Translations under genes and position numbers: made by a program
Part shown: positions 43,601 to 55,217 of the stretch, piece after piece
Position numbering within the stretch: the first letter of the stretch is position 1
How the letters are laid out: the number at the start of each line of letters is the position of its first letter
Source of the DNA: Rhizophagus irregularis
Lineage: Eukaryota > Glomeromycota > Glomeromycetes > Glomerales > Glomeraceae
Reading direction: 5' to 3'
Assembly (NCBI RefSeq): GCF_026210795.1
Contig: NC_089438.1
Coordinates: forward strand, 4,423,501 to 4,487,500
Length of the DNA stretch: 64,000 bases
The notes under the pieces: model-generated
What the model saw: the letters and a program-made list of their open reading frames with translations, nothing else
Databases searched by the model: none
Told to the model about the DNA's origin: nothing

Positions 43601-46555
43601 ACGATTTGTTGTTCGACTGCGGGAAGTATGATAATAGGATTTGCTGTGTAACAAAAAATACGTCTTTTTTTAATCTAAAATTCTCGTATGAAAAATGTGA
43701 ATTTGAAAAAATATTTTTTTTTTTAGTTTGAAAAAAAGGGAAGAATATTACACATATATAATGTATATATATAAGTAAAGAATGATATATATTAAAGTGA
43801 TTATTTAAATTTTCCTCCTATTTAAGTATCAAAACATCATTTACGTAACATCACTATTTTTTTTGTAGAATTATAGTAAAATTGTTTTAAGTTCCATTGC
43901 ATGAAGAAATAGTAACGTAATATTAAATTTTGTACAGAATGAAAGAAAAATGGTAAAAATAGAAAAATATACAGAAATTAGAAAATGGCAAAAAAAAAAA
44001 GTTTTCGTACAATTTAAAGAATATGATTAACTAAAAAAAAAAATATCATTAAAATAGACTAGTTACAACGTCATTGTCTTATAACATTTTGAATGTATTT
44101 AGAAATAAAAAAAAAATTAAACTCTAAACTGAAATCAAATTTTTTTAAATTTTCATTCTGTTTATTTCGAACAGTTTGAGTTTCTCAAACCCAATTTTCC
44201 AAGTAACTTCATTTTTTAATTATTTAACTTTATTCTGTTTTTTTATTTTAATTAATCTTATATGTGTTGCATCATCGGTTTGCTCTTTTCCTTTCAATCA
44301 AATATTATTATATTCATTGCAAGATTATTATTTTGTTAAATAATAAAAATACAATATTACAAAATCATTTTCAAAAAAAAAGAAGATTCGCTATAACTAT
44401 AATGATGAGCTACGATATTAAAAAGGTTTTTCATTGTTAAATTTTAATGATTTCGTTATATTTAAATAAAAACAACTCAGTTTGAAATCCTTGTGAGCGT
44501 AAAAAATATTTAAACTTAAAAATGTTTAATTAAATATTAGATGTTATAATTAAAATTGTAAAATTTTAAGTATGCCGAGTTTTGTGAAATAAATTATAAA
44601 TTTATAATCGATTCGAATCAAGTTCAGGTTAAATGATCGACCCAAATATTCTCTTATAAGCATTAGTTGTTTACTATGTAGTAAATAACTTTTTTATCAT
44701 CCTGGCACGGGCATATAGTTTGATCAGTGATTGAACATATATAATAAACTATTTTGACTTTTGTGACTCTTGATTTGGAGGGAAATATCACTAATTGTAA
44801 TGTAACTATAAATATTAGTAGATGTATTCTAATAATATAAACCAATAAAAATCAATTAAACTATAATTACTATAGCCTATCATACTGATTACATAATTTA
44901 TAAACAGCAAAAAAATACTAGATGCCCATTGGCAAGGTGATAATTCAAATTATATATCTATCATTACTATGATTGCCCTACCGCCACTGCCACAACTTGA
45001 CTTTTAATTTATTGCTTTCACTGTCATTTTCGCTTAATAAACTTGTAATAACATTTTTTCGAATTGTTTTACAACCATTACTAGAATCAGATTTTGGTTA
45101 ATATAATGAGCAAAGTAAGTTGAACTTTTTATTGTAAAAGAAAAAATTTTTTATATAAAAAAATAGATAAATAAAAATGAAAATAAAAAGATGAATATGT
45201 TGTGCGTCAGGTGTCGATTTGCGTCAGATGACAGCTGACGCGCGTCAGATGCCAATTTTACCGGCTCAATCTTTTTTTTTTTAATTGTTTCAAAGTTGAT
45301 AAATATATTTTAATAGTCTTATAGTCAAAAGTTCAACAACGTTATGATACATCTTACATCAACTAGTTTAAGCATGCCTACATTATTTTAATTTTCAATG
45401 ACAAAACAGTGTCCGACCACATGACTGGCGAGATTGCGTTTTACCTCAGGAGGTGCCATTTTTTAGCATCCAATTTTTTTTCTGGGCGCAGTTTTTATTT
45501 GTCACAGGTTGAATAATAGAAGTATAGACATCACAATCATTACACCAACCGCAAAAAAATCATTATTGTAATATCAAATAGAGTTTTTGATTATGAAAAA
45601 AGTTTATTGTTAACTAATATATTTTCAGAAAAAAAGGTACATTTCGTTTTACATATATATACAGTTAATAATGTAAATTTTACGTATTAAAGAAGATTCA
45701 CTATAATTTAAAAAAGTAACTCTGTAAATTAATGTGCGGAATAAAGTATTGTATCAAGACTTTAAATACATAGATGGTAACAAATTACGATAAAATCTTT
45801 GGAACAATTAGATAAACTCTGTGAACCTTTACAATACGCGTCTAAAAATATTTTTGATTTGTATTATGACATAATCTTTTTTGTTATCAATAATATACAA
45901 TTAAATGGTTTAAACTTTTTATTGAATTTGTATTATACGTTGATATATGATAGCTTATCTGATTACATATAGTACTCATTGAAGAAAAAATTCATGATTT
46001 TATTTAATCATTTAAGATCACTTTAAAATTAACGAAAATTCTAACATAATTTTTGGTCACAAAAAATTTTGTGACTTGAATTTTAATTGAGTCAGAAATC
46101 AGTATTAATAATTTTGATTCACACGTCCTGGTTGTCAGCTTTAAACCCGGATCGAAGATACCACGATATTAAAATTTTTTTCATTATTAAATAAATAATA
46201 AAATAATAAAAAATTTAGACTAAACTAACTTATAGCTAGCACCAATTCTAGGCTAACTATATGGCATTAACCTTACACGTAATAAAGCAGTAAGCTAAGA
46301 TTCCGAATTGATAGATTCCATAAAATCCGAAAAATGGCAATACTAAGACAAGTCTCGGATTATTGAACGCTGCATTCGAAGACACGTAAAGAATTGATAA
46401 TTCAATTCTTTAAATTTTAGTGGACGTAAAATACGGAATAAAATATTTAAACCTGATGATTTTAATTTAATAAATAAAATCCTGTTTAACCAATTATCTG
46501 TTAATGACATTATATATTTATATCGTATTTAAAATTGGTTAAAAGAAAATTTTTA
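43601..46555. other. Unit spacer after HK1
   Basis: No gene. It contains spacer blocks also found at 31.9-37 kb, 58.4-62 kb and 9.8-10.4 kb. A short motif cluster at 45200-45255 holds GCGTCAG three times and its complement CTGACGC once. Poly-A/T runs are frequent. Confidence 0.45.
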
Positions 46556-46830
46556 AATTGAACCCTGAAAATGATTATATTGATAATTTATTACAAGAAT
46601 GTCAAATAAAATCATTTGCGCAAGTTTATTAGATTCCATATACTAATAATTTAAAAAATCTAACAAAAAAGAAACTTTGAAATTTATACAGCCAGCAGGC
46701 TGGATTGATGGAAAATTTATTGAATGGGATTTTAATATTAAAAGTTAAAAGACTTGGAAATCATAATACTATGGTACCTAAATTATTAGAAATTGAAGAT
46801 TTGGAGAAGTTTGAACATTATTAATTGAAA
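46556..46830 (+). pseudogene. Kinase N-lobe remnant of the tandem array
   Basis: A degraded copy of K1-K3 exon 1. NDYIDNLLQECQIKSFAQVY, then a stop, IPYTNNLKNLTKK, GWIDGKFIEWDF and a final LEIEDLEKFEH-like phrase line up with the WTSGND...LIQECQ to FEEV part of exon 1. The glycine loop is destroyed and the catalytic lobe is gone. It marks a former unit between K1/HK1 and K2. Confidence 0.75.
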
Positions 46831-47647
46831 TATTATAATGAAGTATCTTTTAAAGGCTAAAGGAAATTAACTATGGTAAACTTAGACTCAATGTAAATTA
46901 AATTCAACTTAATACAGTACCTTAGACGTGATATCACGTGATTAGAGCCCAGAGTTGGATTAGCGTTGGATTGGTCAATGGTCACGCTGTATTTTGTTCA
47001 CATAATATTATATGATTTGGGGTTTATATAGTTTTCGGGAGAACCGATCTAGTTTCAAACCGATTTATATGATTTTTCTATTCAACGAAAAATTACCAAA
47101 TTTTGTGTTCATCCCATATAATTTTTCTCGTAAATTCAATAAAAAAAGAAAAGAAAATTCAAATTTAAATAAATTATTTAGCTAAGATATTTCGCACCTA
47201 ATATTTTTCTTGATTTCATGCCGATTGATTATATTTAAATCATAAAAAGAACAGCGAAAATTAATTTAAAGGAAATGGATTTTTATTGAAAAGTTATTTT
47301 ATCTATATTGATAAAGCCCTAAAAGATGGATACTAGTCTAAAAGGAAAAAGTCATTTTTTTTTTGTAACCAATCAACAACTAATGTAGAATTACTCAATA
47401 TATTGAAATTTATCGTACTGAAATTTATTCGTCCATTTTAAGCTAAGATTAAAAAAGAAAAAATTTTCTTGATACGAGAGGATATGCAATATTCTACCTG
47501 TCACACGATTTCGCGATTATGTAAATTATGTAAACGCAAAATTTAAATTTTATTAATTTTGCCAATTTTTAATACATATATATACAATAAATTTGCCATT
47601 GCCCTAATTTTCTCATTTATATACTTTACCAAACTCATGAATTAAAT

Positions 47648-47730
47648 ATCCTGTCCAAACCCTAATGCAATAATAACGTCACGCACTGACCCTAATCCTA
47701 ACGCAATAATAACACCTGATCCTAACCTTA
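47648..47730. repeat. CCTAA-rich tandem repeat (telomere-like words)
   Basis: AACCCTAATGCAATAATAAC, GACCCTAATCCTAACGCAAT and GATCCTAACCTTAATGC follow each other at about 30-40 nt spacing. CCCTAA words recall the fungal telomere repeat, but the unit is longer, so it is a tandem repeat and not a telomere. Confidence 0.6.
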
Positions 47731-47734
47731 ATGC

Positions 47735-47852
47735 ATATTATTCTTGGGGGTGTACAATATTAACGTACGAACTGGCTGGAGTTAACGTTAACGCCATCAT
47801 GTGCAAATGCATAACTCCTATATTCTGGTAATATGTACGTGTACGTTAAGGA
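47735..47852 (+). repeat. Small GTACGTTAA-type element, copy 1
   Basis: Starts CTTGGGGGTGTACAATATT, contains CATAACTCCTA and ends GTACGTGTACGTTAAGG. It matches the complement of 48301-48412 over its whole length. GC content is well above the surroundings. Confidence 0.7.
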
Positions 47853-48291
47853 CGCCAATTATCATGTACTTCATATTAATAATAAGATAAGCAATTTCTT
47901 TATCATACTTTACACTCCTTCAGGGCAATTTCATGAATCATGATACCATGATTTACAAATAGAGCATTGTTTCTTATCCCTTTTCTTCTTGTATCCTAAG
48001 CTTCTTCCTAAACATTTTCATTTCAGGTTCATTGTCAATATCACTGGATTCATTATCATTATCATCATATTATGGTATAGGAGAAAATCCTGGATATCGT
48101 TCATCTAGATAAATATGCTAATAAATTTATTTTAGCAACTTAAATTATCAATTTTTAAAGAAAAAAAACAGCTAATGACATAAATGAGGGAAAGAACATT
48201 TATGAACGCGAAATTCAATGTAAATGAATAGATTATCAAAAAGTAAAAAAAAAAGCTTTAAATTAATGGGCGTCCTTATCTTACAGGGAGG

Positions 48292-48412
48292 GTGTACAAT
48301 CTTAACGTACACCTGGCGGCCCGAGTTTATTAGGAGTTATGTACGTGCACGTGCGTTAATTCCGGCCAGTTCCGTACGTTAATATCGTCCCCCAGTGTAC
48401 GTTAAGAAACCC
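48292..48412 (-). repeat. Small GTACGTTAA-type element, copy 2 (inverted)
   Basis: Opposed copy of 47735-47852; its own ends, GTGTACAATCTTAACGTACA and GTGTACGTTAAG, are also partly inverted, as in MITEs. The two copies are about 440 nt apart. Confidence 0.7.
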
Positions 48413-48506
48413 CCTAAATTAATCAGAATATCACGTGACAATTTACAAGACGTCATGACATAGCTACGTATATCAAAATAAATCAAATGAAAAAGACAAG
48501 AACAGC

Positions 48507-48704
48507 TTAGAACTGGCCTATAAACCGTTTATAAATTGGTCTAGTTGAAGGACCGGACTTTTTTGGAATTGTCAGGCAATTCATAATTTCATATAACAAT
48601 TCCACGTTAACTTGACAAGAATTACTTTGCATACGAAACATTTTTGTTAAGGTTTTTTTTTTATGATAAACGCATTTCTTTATAGGATGTAAATTATAAA
48701 ACAA
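48507..48704 (-). CDS. Unidentified 65-aa ORF
   Basis: Reads MFYNLHPIKK..., with a more protein-like second half from MFRMQSNSCQVNVELLYEI to IPKKSGPSTRPIYKRFIGQF-stop. The phrase KSGPSTRP faintly resembles the start of an HMG box (xRPxNAFxLF), but the box itself is absent. It may be a truncated gene remnant or chance. Confidence 0.25.
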   Translation of the reverse strand: MFYNLHPIKKCVYHKKKTLTKMFRMQSNSCQVNVELLYEIMNCLTIPKKSGPSTRPIYKRFIGQF

Positions 48705-49318
48705 ATGAATTTTGTTATGACTTTGTAAAAATTAATAGAAAATAATGATTTTATTAATATTTAAGATGGTATGAACGTATGTTTTTACAATACATGTAAT
48801 TTTCTGAAATATTAGAAACATGTATTGTATTCTAGTTTCATTAGGACGAAATATCTTTTTAAAGTTTTCGATATTTGCCCTAAGCCTCTAATTAACAAAA
48901 TCATATTTTGTGAGGTACTGTACGTACTAGTACGTACTAACTTTTTATAATTTTAAAGACAGCTCGACAATGACTCTTTATAAATTGTCTATTTCTTTTT
49001 TTTATTATGGTTATAACAGTATTATTCCATTTGAAATTTATTATACTTTACTGTAATAACCCAGCAAGATAATTTTGTAAGTATCATAGTTTTTGTTCAT
49101 TTTACTAAATGATTTACATTATAATAACTTGATACAAAATTAGTCCAACTTCACTCGACTAGAACCTGAATATCATGTGATTAGAAAAACAGGAACTATT
49201 CAAATTATCTTATTACGTATGCGAATTATTCCAAATAATTAATAAAAAATACCAAAATCTGACTTTAACTAACGTGATTCCCTAAAAGGACCAAGTAAAG
49301 TTTTAAAAATATTTTATG

Positions 49319-49884
49319 ATGACGATAAGACCCAGAAATATAGTATATACAGGGGTAGGGTACGCAGATGCGTCGCCATCATAGTGGAATAAGACGGAGT
49401 AAAGTTTTGATTTGCGTACAATTTTAGAATTTTTCATCTATAGTTAGGTTATCAAGATTGCGTATTTTTATCAAAATTTTTATATGTAAAAAATTAGTTT
49501 GCGTATTTTTGGCCTAAATTTGGCTAATCTTATATATAAAATATTTTTATTGTACGTACTTATTTAATTAACCGCATTGTAATATTTAGTATTAATTGAA
49601 AGAAATTTCTAATGGTTAAAAGTGAAATTTTAGAAAAATAATATTGAAAAAATGGTAAATTCTATTTTTTGATTTTTTCACATTAGTATTTGGATTTATA
49701 AATAATAGAGAAGCCATGATAAAATAATTAATAACTTAATGTCTGAAATTTTATTTGCGTATTTTTGCAGGATTTTCAATATCAGGTGTCAATTATGCAT
49801 ACTACTCATATAAAAAGTCTCTCATAGTAAAAAAATTTTTCGCCACCTGACCCCTATATATATATTTCTGGGTCCTATGACGAT
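49319..49884. mobile_element. Non-autonomous hAT-like element with 8-bp target duplication
   Basis: The element is 49327-49876 (550 bp), flanked on both sides by ATGACGAT (49319-49326 and 49877-49884). Its ends are inverted: AAGACCCAGAAATATA on the left and the complement of AGGACCCAGAAATATA on the right, with GGGGT(A/C)AGG further in. The paralogous region upstream of K3 has a single ATGACGAT at 54792-54799 and no insert, which is an empty site. An 8-bp duplication fits the hAT superfamily. There is no transposase ORF inside. Confidence 0.9.
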
Positions 49885-50189
49885 TCGAAAAATGTTGGTT
49901 CAACATAATACTATAATGAGAATTAATGCATGATGAAAATCATCACCTGAGTAAAAAACTTTAGCCCAAATTTTTGTATTTTTTTATCATAAATGATACT
50001 ACAGAACGGTCGTTTTAAGGAAAGCATAACAATTAATAAATAAAAGAATTTTTTGAAAATAATTACAATATAATAACATCTATGATTTAGTATCTTTTTT
50101 TTTTTTATATCAACGTAAATTTTTTTGGTAGTACATTGTTCTTTATGTAACATTTATTTGGGTTACACATGATTAATTTATATAAGTAT

Positions 50190-50219
50190 TTCGGAGTCGA
50201 TAACTCCGACACTGACTCA
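50190..50219 (+). promoter_or_regulatory. Conserved upstream block of K2 with hairpin and TGACTCA site
   Basis: TTTCGGAGTCGATAACTCCG forms a short inverted repeat (CGGAGT/ACTCCG), and TGACTCA, a bZIP (Gcn4/AP-1) type site, follows at 50213-50219, about 50 nt before the ATG. It is conserved before K3 and partly before K1. Confidence 0.5.
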
Positions 50220-50268
50220 ACCTTTTTGTTCCGAAATTTATATTTTAAAGAATTTAACATATTTTATT

Positions 50269-52529
50269 ATGTCATTAGGTCAAAATAAATTAATTAATAA
50301 TTCACTTAATAGGTCAATTGCATTAATGGATTACAATGTTCATAATGATATACACAAACAACATGAATTTAGAAAACAAACAATTCTTGCTGATGAATCA
50401 CTTACAGAAAATGAAAAATCTGAAGCAATAAGAATAATAACTAAAACTTATGATAAAAATAAACTTACTTTTAATGAAGGAACAAAAAGAATTTGTGAAA
50501 ATTGTAACCAAGAATGTTTAGCTACAACATACTGCGAACTTTGTGTTCGAAATTATTTAAAAGCAAATTTTTCAAATTGGACATCTGGAAATGATGTTAT
50601 CGATAATTTAATACAAGAATGCCAAATAAAAACACTTGCACCACGTCTAATACCAGAATGGATTCCATATAATAATTTTAAAAATATTAAATACCTAGCA
50701 AAAGGAGGATTTTCAGAAATTTATACAACAATATGGGTTAATGGAAATTTTATTGAATGGGATTCTAAAAAACAACAATTAAAAAGATTTGGAAATTCTT
50801 ATGTAGTACTTAAAAAATTAGAAAATATTGAAAATGCAAGTCAAAGTTGGTTTGAAGAGGTTTGAATTTTAAAATATTTTAAATTTCATTAATAATATCT
50901 TAAATTTTAATTATATTTTTTCGTTTATAGGCAAAATCACATTTAAATATAAGCAATAAATGGAATAATATTGTCCAATGTTATGGTTTAACACAAGATC
51001 CATCAAATGGAAATTATATGCTTGTAATGAATAAACTGGATACAGATTTAAGAAAATATTTACAACAAAATCATAATCAACTTACATGGAAAGAAAGAAT
51101 TCAAATTATTACTGATATAACTTTTGCACTTAAAAGAATTCATGAAGAAAATGCAATTCATAGAGATTTGCATTCTGGAAATATATTAGTTAGTGCTAAA
51201 TTTTTTATTAGTGATCTTGGATTTTGTGGACCTGCAGATAAACCATTGAAAAGTATATATGGAAATCTTCCTTATATAGCACCTGAGGTTATTATTGGAA
51301 AAGAACAGACTTTTAAATCTGATATTTATAGTATTTCAATGCTTATGTGGGAAATTTCATCTGGACAACCACCATTTAATAACCATGAACATGATTACGA
51401 TCTAGCAATGAATATTGTTAATGGTATAAGACCAAAAATTGTACCAGGAACTCCTTTAGAATATAAAAATTTAATGAAACAATGTTGGGATGCTGATCCA
51501 TTAAAAAGGCCTAATATTTTTACACTTCGGAAAAAAACGAGAGAAATTAATTTATTTTATCAAACTAAATCAAGTGAATTATCTCAGCTAAAAGAAAATA
51601 ATATAGACAACTATACCAGCAGTAGTAGCAATCTATTTACAAGTAAACTTCATCAATTTGACAATCTTCCTGAACCAAGAAATGCAACAGAAGGTATTAT
51701 ATTAATCATTCTTAATGATTTAAAAGATTGTTAATATATTAAATTAATGATGTATTATTTTTTTTAATTTAAATGATAATAGAAGAACAAGAAGGTATAA
51801 ATTAAGTAATTTCTTATATGATTTAATTTATAAGTATTGAAGTAATGATGATAATATATTTTTTTTATAGCATTTCATAGTAATAAATCATATAATTTTC
51901 AGATTCCTGATAATAGTAAGTGCAATTAAATTTAAATATTATACTGTATAACGAGGCATTATTTATTGATTTACCTTGCTTTTTTTAGTTGATGATTTTA
52001 ATAAATCAAGTAGTAAGAAGAATACTACTAGTACTTCAAAAATAAATAGCATGTTTAAAGGTAATGGAATTAGTATATTTTATTTTGAAGTAATCAAATG
52101 AATGAATAACTTATGTTAAGGTTTTTTAGCTAGCAGCAAAAAATCATCCAATATATTTAAAAGAAGCTCAAAAAATGGCAAGTAAAATAATTTAAAATGT
52201 GTTAATTTTATTATAATATTAAACATGATTTATTATTTAGATGTTTATAAGATTGAATCAATGCGGAAGCGAATTAAGAAACTTCATATTAATGATAATG
52301 GTATGGTAAACAATTATTTAAATTCTTAAAATAATTATTCTACAATATTTTATGATTTTTAATTTATATTTGATAGACGAAGAAGAAGTTCATAACAATC
52401 CTAACCTTCATTCAGAAGAACAAGATGAATTGGAACTTCCTGATAGTAAGAATTCTTTTTAAAATGTTTAAAATTTACCATAGATTATTAAATTTAACGT
52501 AATATTTTTTTTTCCTTTTAGATATTTAG
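50269..52529 (+). CDS. Protein kinase K2 of the tandem array, about 555 aa
   Basis: Exons 50269-50859, 50931-51693, 51783-51794, 51871-51915, 51989-52060, 52134-52181, 52241-52300, 52377-52445 and 52522-52529; all joints keep frame. Motifs: Cys pairs CENCNQEC ... CELC, GGFSEIYTT loop, VVLKKL lysine, HRDLHSGNILV, ISDLGFC, YIAPEV and QCWDADPLKRPN. Exon 5 has two extra codons relative to K1 and K3 (KKNTTSTSK). The terminal exons encode RKRIKKLHINDN and EVHNNPNLHSEEQDELELPD. The single-base deletion seen after the exon at 52241-52300 falls in the intron and is harmless under this model. It is very similar to K3, and the similarity extends about 1 kb upstream, indicating a recent duplication. Convergent HK2 lies downstream. 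Confidence 0.85.
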
Positions 52530-53269
52530 ATACGGATAAATTATATAAATAAATTAGATAACATTATTATACCTGATTTTTTTTCTTATCATAAATTATT
52601 TAAACACTTGACTTGATGAGATTTTCTTCAAGATTTCTTAGTTTGTAATTTGAATAATTTATTATTTTATTTTTATCTGTTTTTCTCTGTATTATTATTA
52701 TTAGTACTAATAGCGTAAACTGAACGCGTTTTTATTAAATAAATTTTCAAAGTATATTTTAATTTAAATTTTATAGCATTTCATGCGTGATAATATGATT
52801 CATACAAGGAAATGTATAAATTTAAAAAAAATAAATTCATTAATTGTTGAAAAATTTCTTTGTCAAAATTACCAGAATTATCATAATTCTGGATCTAAAG
52901 CACATGCAATAATATACTATATATCCTTCACGACCACATCTTCGGTGATATAGCGCTCTCACTAACTCGACATATATTTATTTTACATTTTTAAAAGGAA
53001 AAAGGATTTAAAATTAAATTAAGTTATATAATATTCGTTTATTTGTCTGTTAAAATATTTATTTATTTTTTTTTTTTTAAATAATTACTTTATAATAAAA
53101 TATTCGTCACTCCGTCTCTTGTTATAATTTTTTTTTCTTATTTTTTTTAAGGGTTTAATGAATAAAAATAAGTATAATGTGTGATAAATGTTTATCATAA
53201 TATATAATGTTTATATGAATTTTTTTTTAATACAAAAATGAATGGAAAGAAATCAAAAAAAAAAAATCT

Positions 53270-54060
53270 ACAACTAGAAATAAAAATAAATAAATAAAAA
53301 AAATTCTAATAATTTTTTTTTTAAAAAAAACAATAAAATGTAAATAAAAACGAATGGATAAAATAATAATAAATTAGTTTGGTTATGATTATCATGCACT
53401 TCCTCCACTACTACTATTACTACTACTATTACTACTTCCAACATTACTATTTTCACTTGATTGTCCATTTTTTTAATACTTTTTCCAACATTTTTAAACT
53501 AACAGGTTTAGTTAAAAATCCATCAACTCCACTTTCAAAAGCTAGATCTTTATCTTCTTCACGCACCAGCTAATCTAGTTAAAGCAATTATTAAAGGAGA
53601 ACGTTTAGTAATAGTATTGATAGTACTATTTTCAATGATAGGAAAAGTCGGTGATGGAGGTATTGGTGATGGGGACGGTAAAGGGATTTTGTTGTTTTTT
53701 ATCGATATTTTAGGTTTTAATAATAAACTTGTGATTGAAAATGAATTGTTTTGAAAAGAGAATTGATCAAGATTTGATACTCTTCTTTGTAAAAATCTAT
53801 TCTTTTGAGTAAATGGTTTTAAATGATTATTTGATTCTGAAACTGGTGATAAAGGTGCAGTTTTGTTAAATAATGATGATGGAGGAAATTCAAAATTTGT
53901 AATTGTAGGTGATACAGCCGGAGATTTAGTGAGTGTTGTATTTGTTGTTGTTATTGCTTGAAAATTTCGGATTGTGAATTCTTCTTCAATTTTACGTATT
54001 TCTGCTGTTGCTACATTACCGTTCATTACAGCATTTGCACTTTGTTAACAACCCAAAATT
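53270..54060 (-). pseudogene. Hybrid histidine kinase remnant HK2 (receiver end only)
   Basis: The minus-strand frame at 53559-54026 starts with the receiver-like phrase NAVMNGNVATAEIRKIEEEF (about 54010-54040), then a long Ser/Pro/Asn linker inserted in the domain, and SPLIIALTRLAGA. A frameshift at about 53565 moves the rest to another frame: EEDKDLAFESGVDGFLTKPV (the conserved receiver Lys in TKP), then VLKKWTIK-stop, with a low-complexity Ser/Asn tail further on. GAF, HisKA and ATPase parts are missing, and the phosphate-accepting Asp region is not found. It is converged upon by K2. Confidence 0.75.
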
Positions 54061-55124
54061 TCCTAAATACATCGTGAAATTAATAGTACAATAATATCAT
54101 AAAACATTGTATATAAACCATCATAAGATACTCTTGTAGGGGCATCGTACAACAGTCAGTATAGTAACATTAATTGTATTATTAATTTATTAACATATAA
54201 TATGACTTTGTAAAGGTCAATAGAAACTAATTGATTTTATTAATAATTTAAGATGGTATGAACGTATGTTTTCACAATACATGTAATTTTCTGACATGTA
54301 TTCTAGTTCCATTGGGACGAAATATCTCTTTAAAGTTTTCGATATTTGCCCTAAGCCCTATTTTTGTGAGGTATTTTACGTACTACGTACTAACTTTTAT
54401 AATTTTAAAGACAGCTCGACAAATGACCCTTTATAAATTGTCTTTTTTTTTTATTATGATTATGACAGTATTATTCCATTTGAAATTTATTTATACTTTA
54501 CTGTAATAACCCAGCAAGAAAATTTATAAGTATCATAACTTTATAATAAAAGATAATAGTTTTATTCATTTTATTAAATGATTTACATTATAATATCTTG
54601 ATACAAAATTAGTCCAGCTTCATTCGACAAGAACCTGGATATCATGTGATTAGAAAAAGAGGAATTATCCAAATTATCTTGTTGCGAATTATTGAATTAT
54701 TTCAAATAATTAGTAATAAAAATACCAAAATCTGACTTTAACTAACGTGATTCCCTAAAAGGACCAAGTAAAGTTTTAAAAATATTTTATGATGACGATT
54801 CGAAAAATGTTGGTTCAACATAATCATACTATAATGAGAAATTGAGAATTATGCATTATGAAAATCATCACCTGAGTAAAAAACTTTAGCCCAAATTTTT
54901 GTATTTTATCATAAATGATACTACAGACGGCCGTTTAAGGAAAGCATAACAATTAATAAATAAAAGAATTTTTTTTTATATGAAAATAATTACAATATAA
55001 TAACAGATAATAAAATCTATGATTTAGTATCTTTTTTTTTTGTATCAACGTAAATTTTTTTGGTAGTACATTGTTCTTTATGTAACATTTATTTGGGTTA
55101 CACATGATTAATTTATAATAAGGA
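54061..55124. other. Upstream region of K3, duplicate of K2 upstream region
   Basis: From about 54170 to the K3 start the sequence matches 48690-50268 (for example AAGATGGTATGAACGTATGT), except that the 550-bp element at 49327-49876 is absent here. Open frames here, such as 54258-54506, are not protein-like. Confidence 0.7.
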
Positions 55125-55157
55125 TTTCGGAGTCGATAATTCCGACACCGACTCAAC
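55125..55157 (+). promoter_or_regulatory. Conserved upstream block of K3
   Basis: TTTCGGAGTCGATAATTCCG then ACACCGACTCAACC, about 60 nt before the ATG, the counterpart of the K2 block with CGACTCA in place of TGACTCA. Confidence 0.45.
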
Positions 55158-55217
55158 CTTTTTGTTTCAAAATTCATATTTTTAAAAGAATTTTAAAGCT
55201 TTATAACATATTTCATT

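Larger units (their letters stand above)
46831..49318. other. Intergenic DNA with small elements
   Basis: No firm gene. Contents: CCTAA-rich tandem repeat (47648-47730), two opposed copies of a GTACGTTAA-rich element, one small ORF (48507-48704), and from about 48690 a region duplicated at 54170 onwards, which is the upstream region of K2 and K3. Confidence 0.45.

Noticed and set aside
47648-47730. Possible telomere
   Set aside because: CCTAA words are spaced at 30-40 nt within a longer tandem unit, and coding and repeat DNA continues on both sides.
53559-54026. 155-codon ORF as an independent gene
   Set aside because: It is the linker-containing part of a receiver domain in the broken HK2, continued in another frame after about 53565.
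54258-54506. 82-codon plus-strand frame upstream of K3
   Set aside because: The homologous stretch before K2 does not keep the frame; it is duplicated non-coding upstream DNA.
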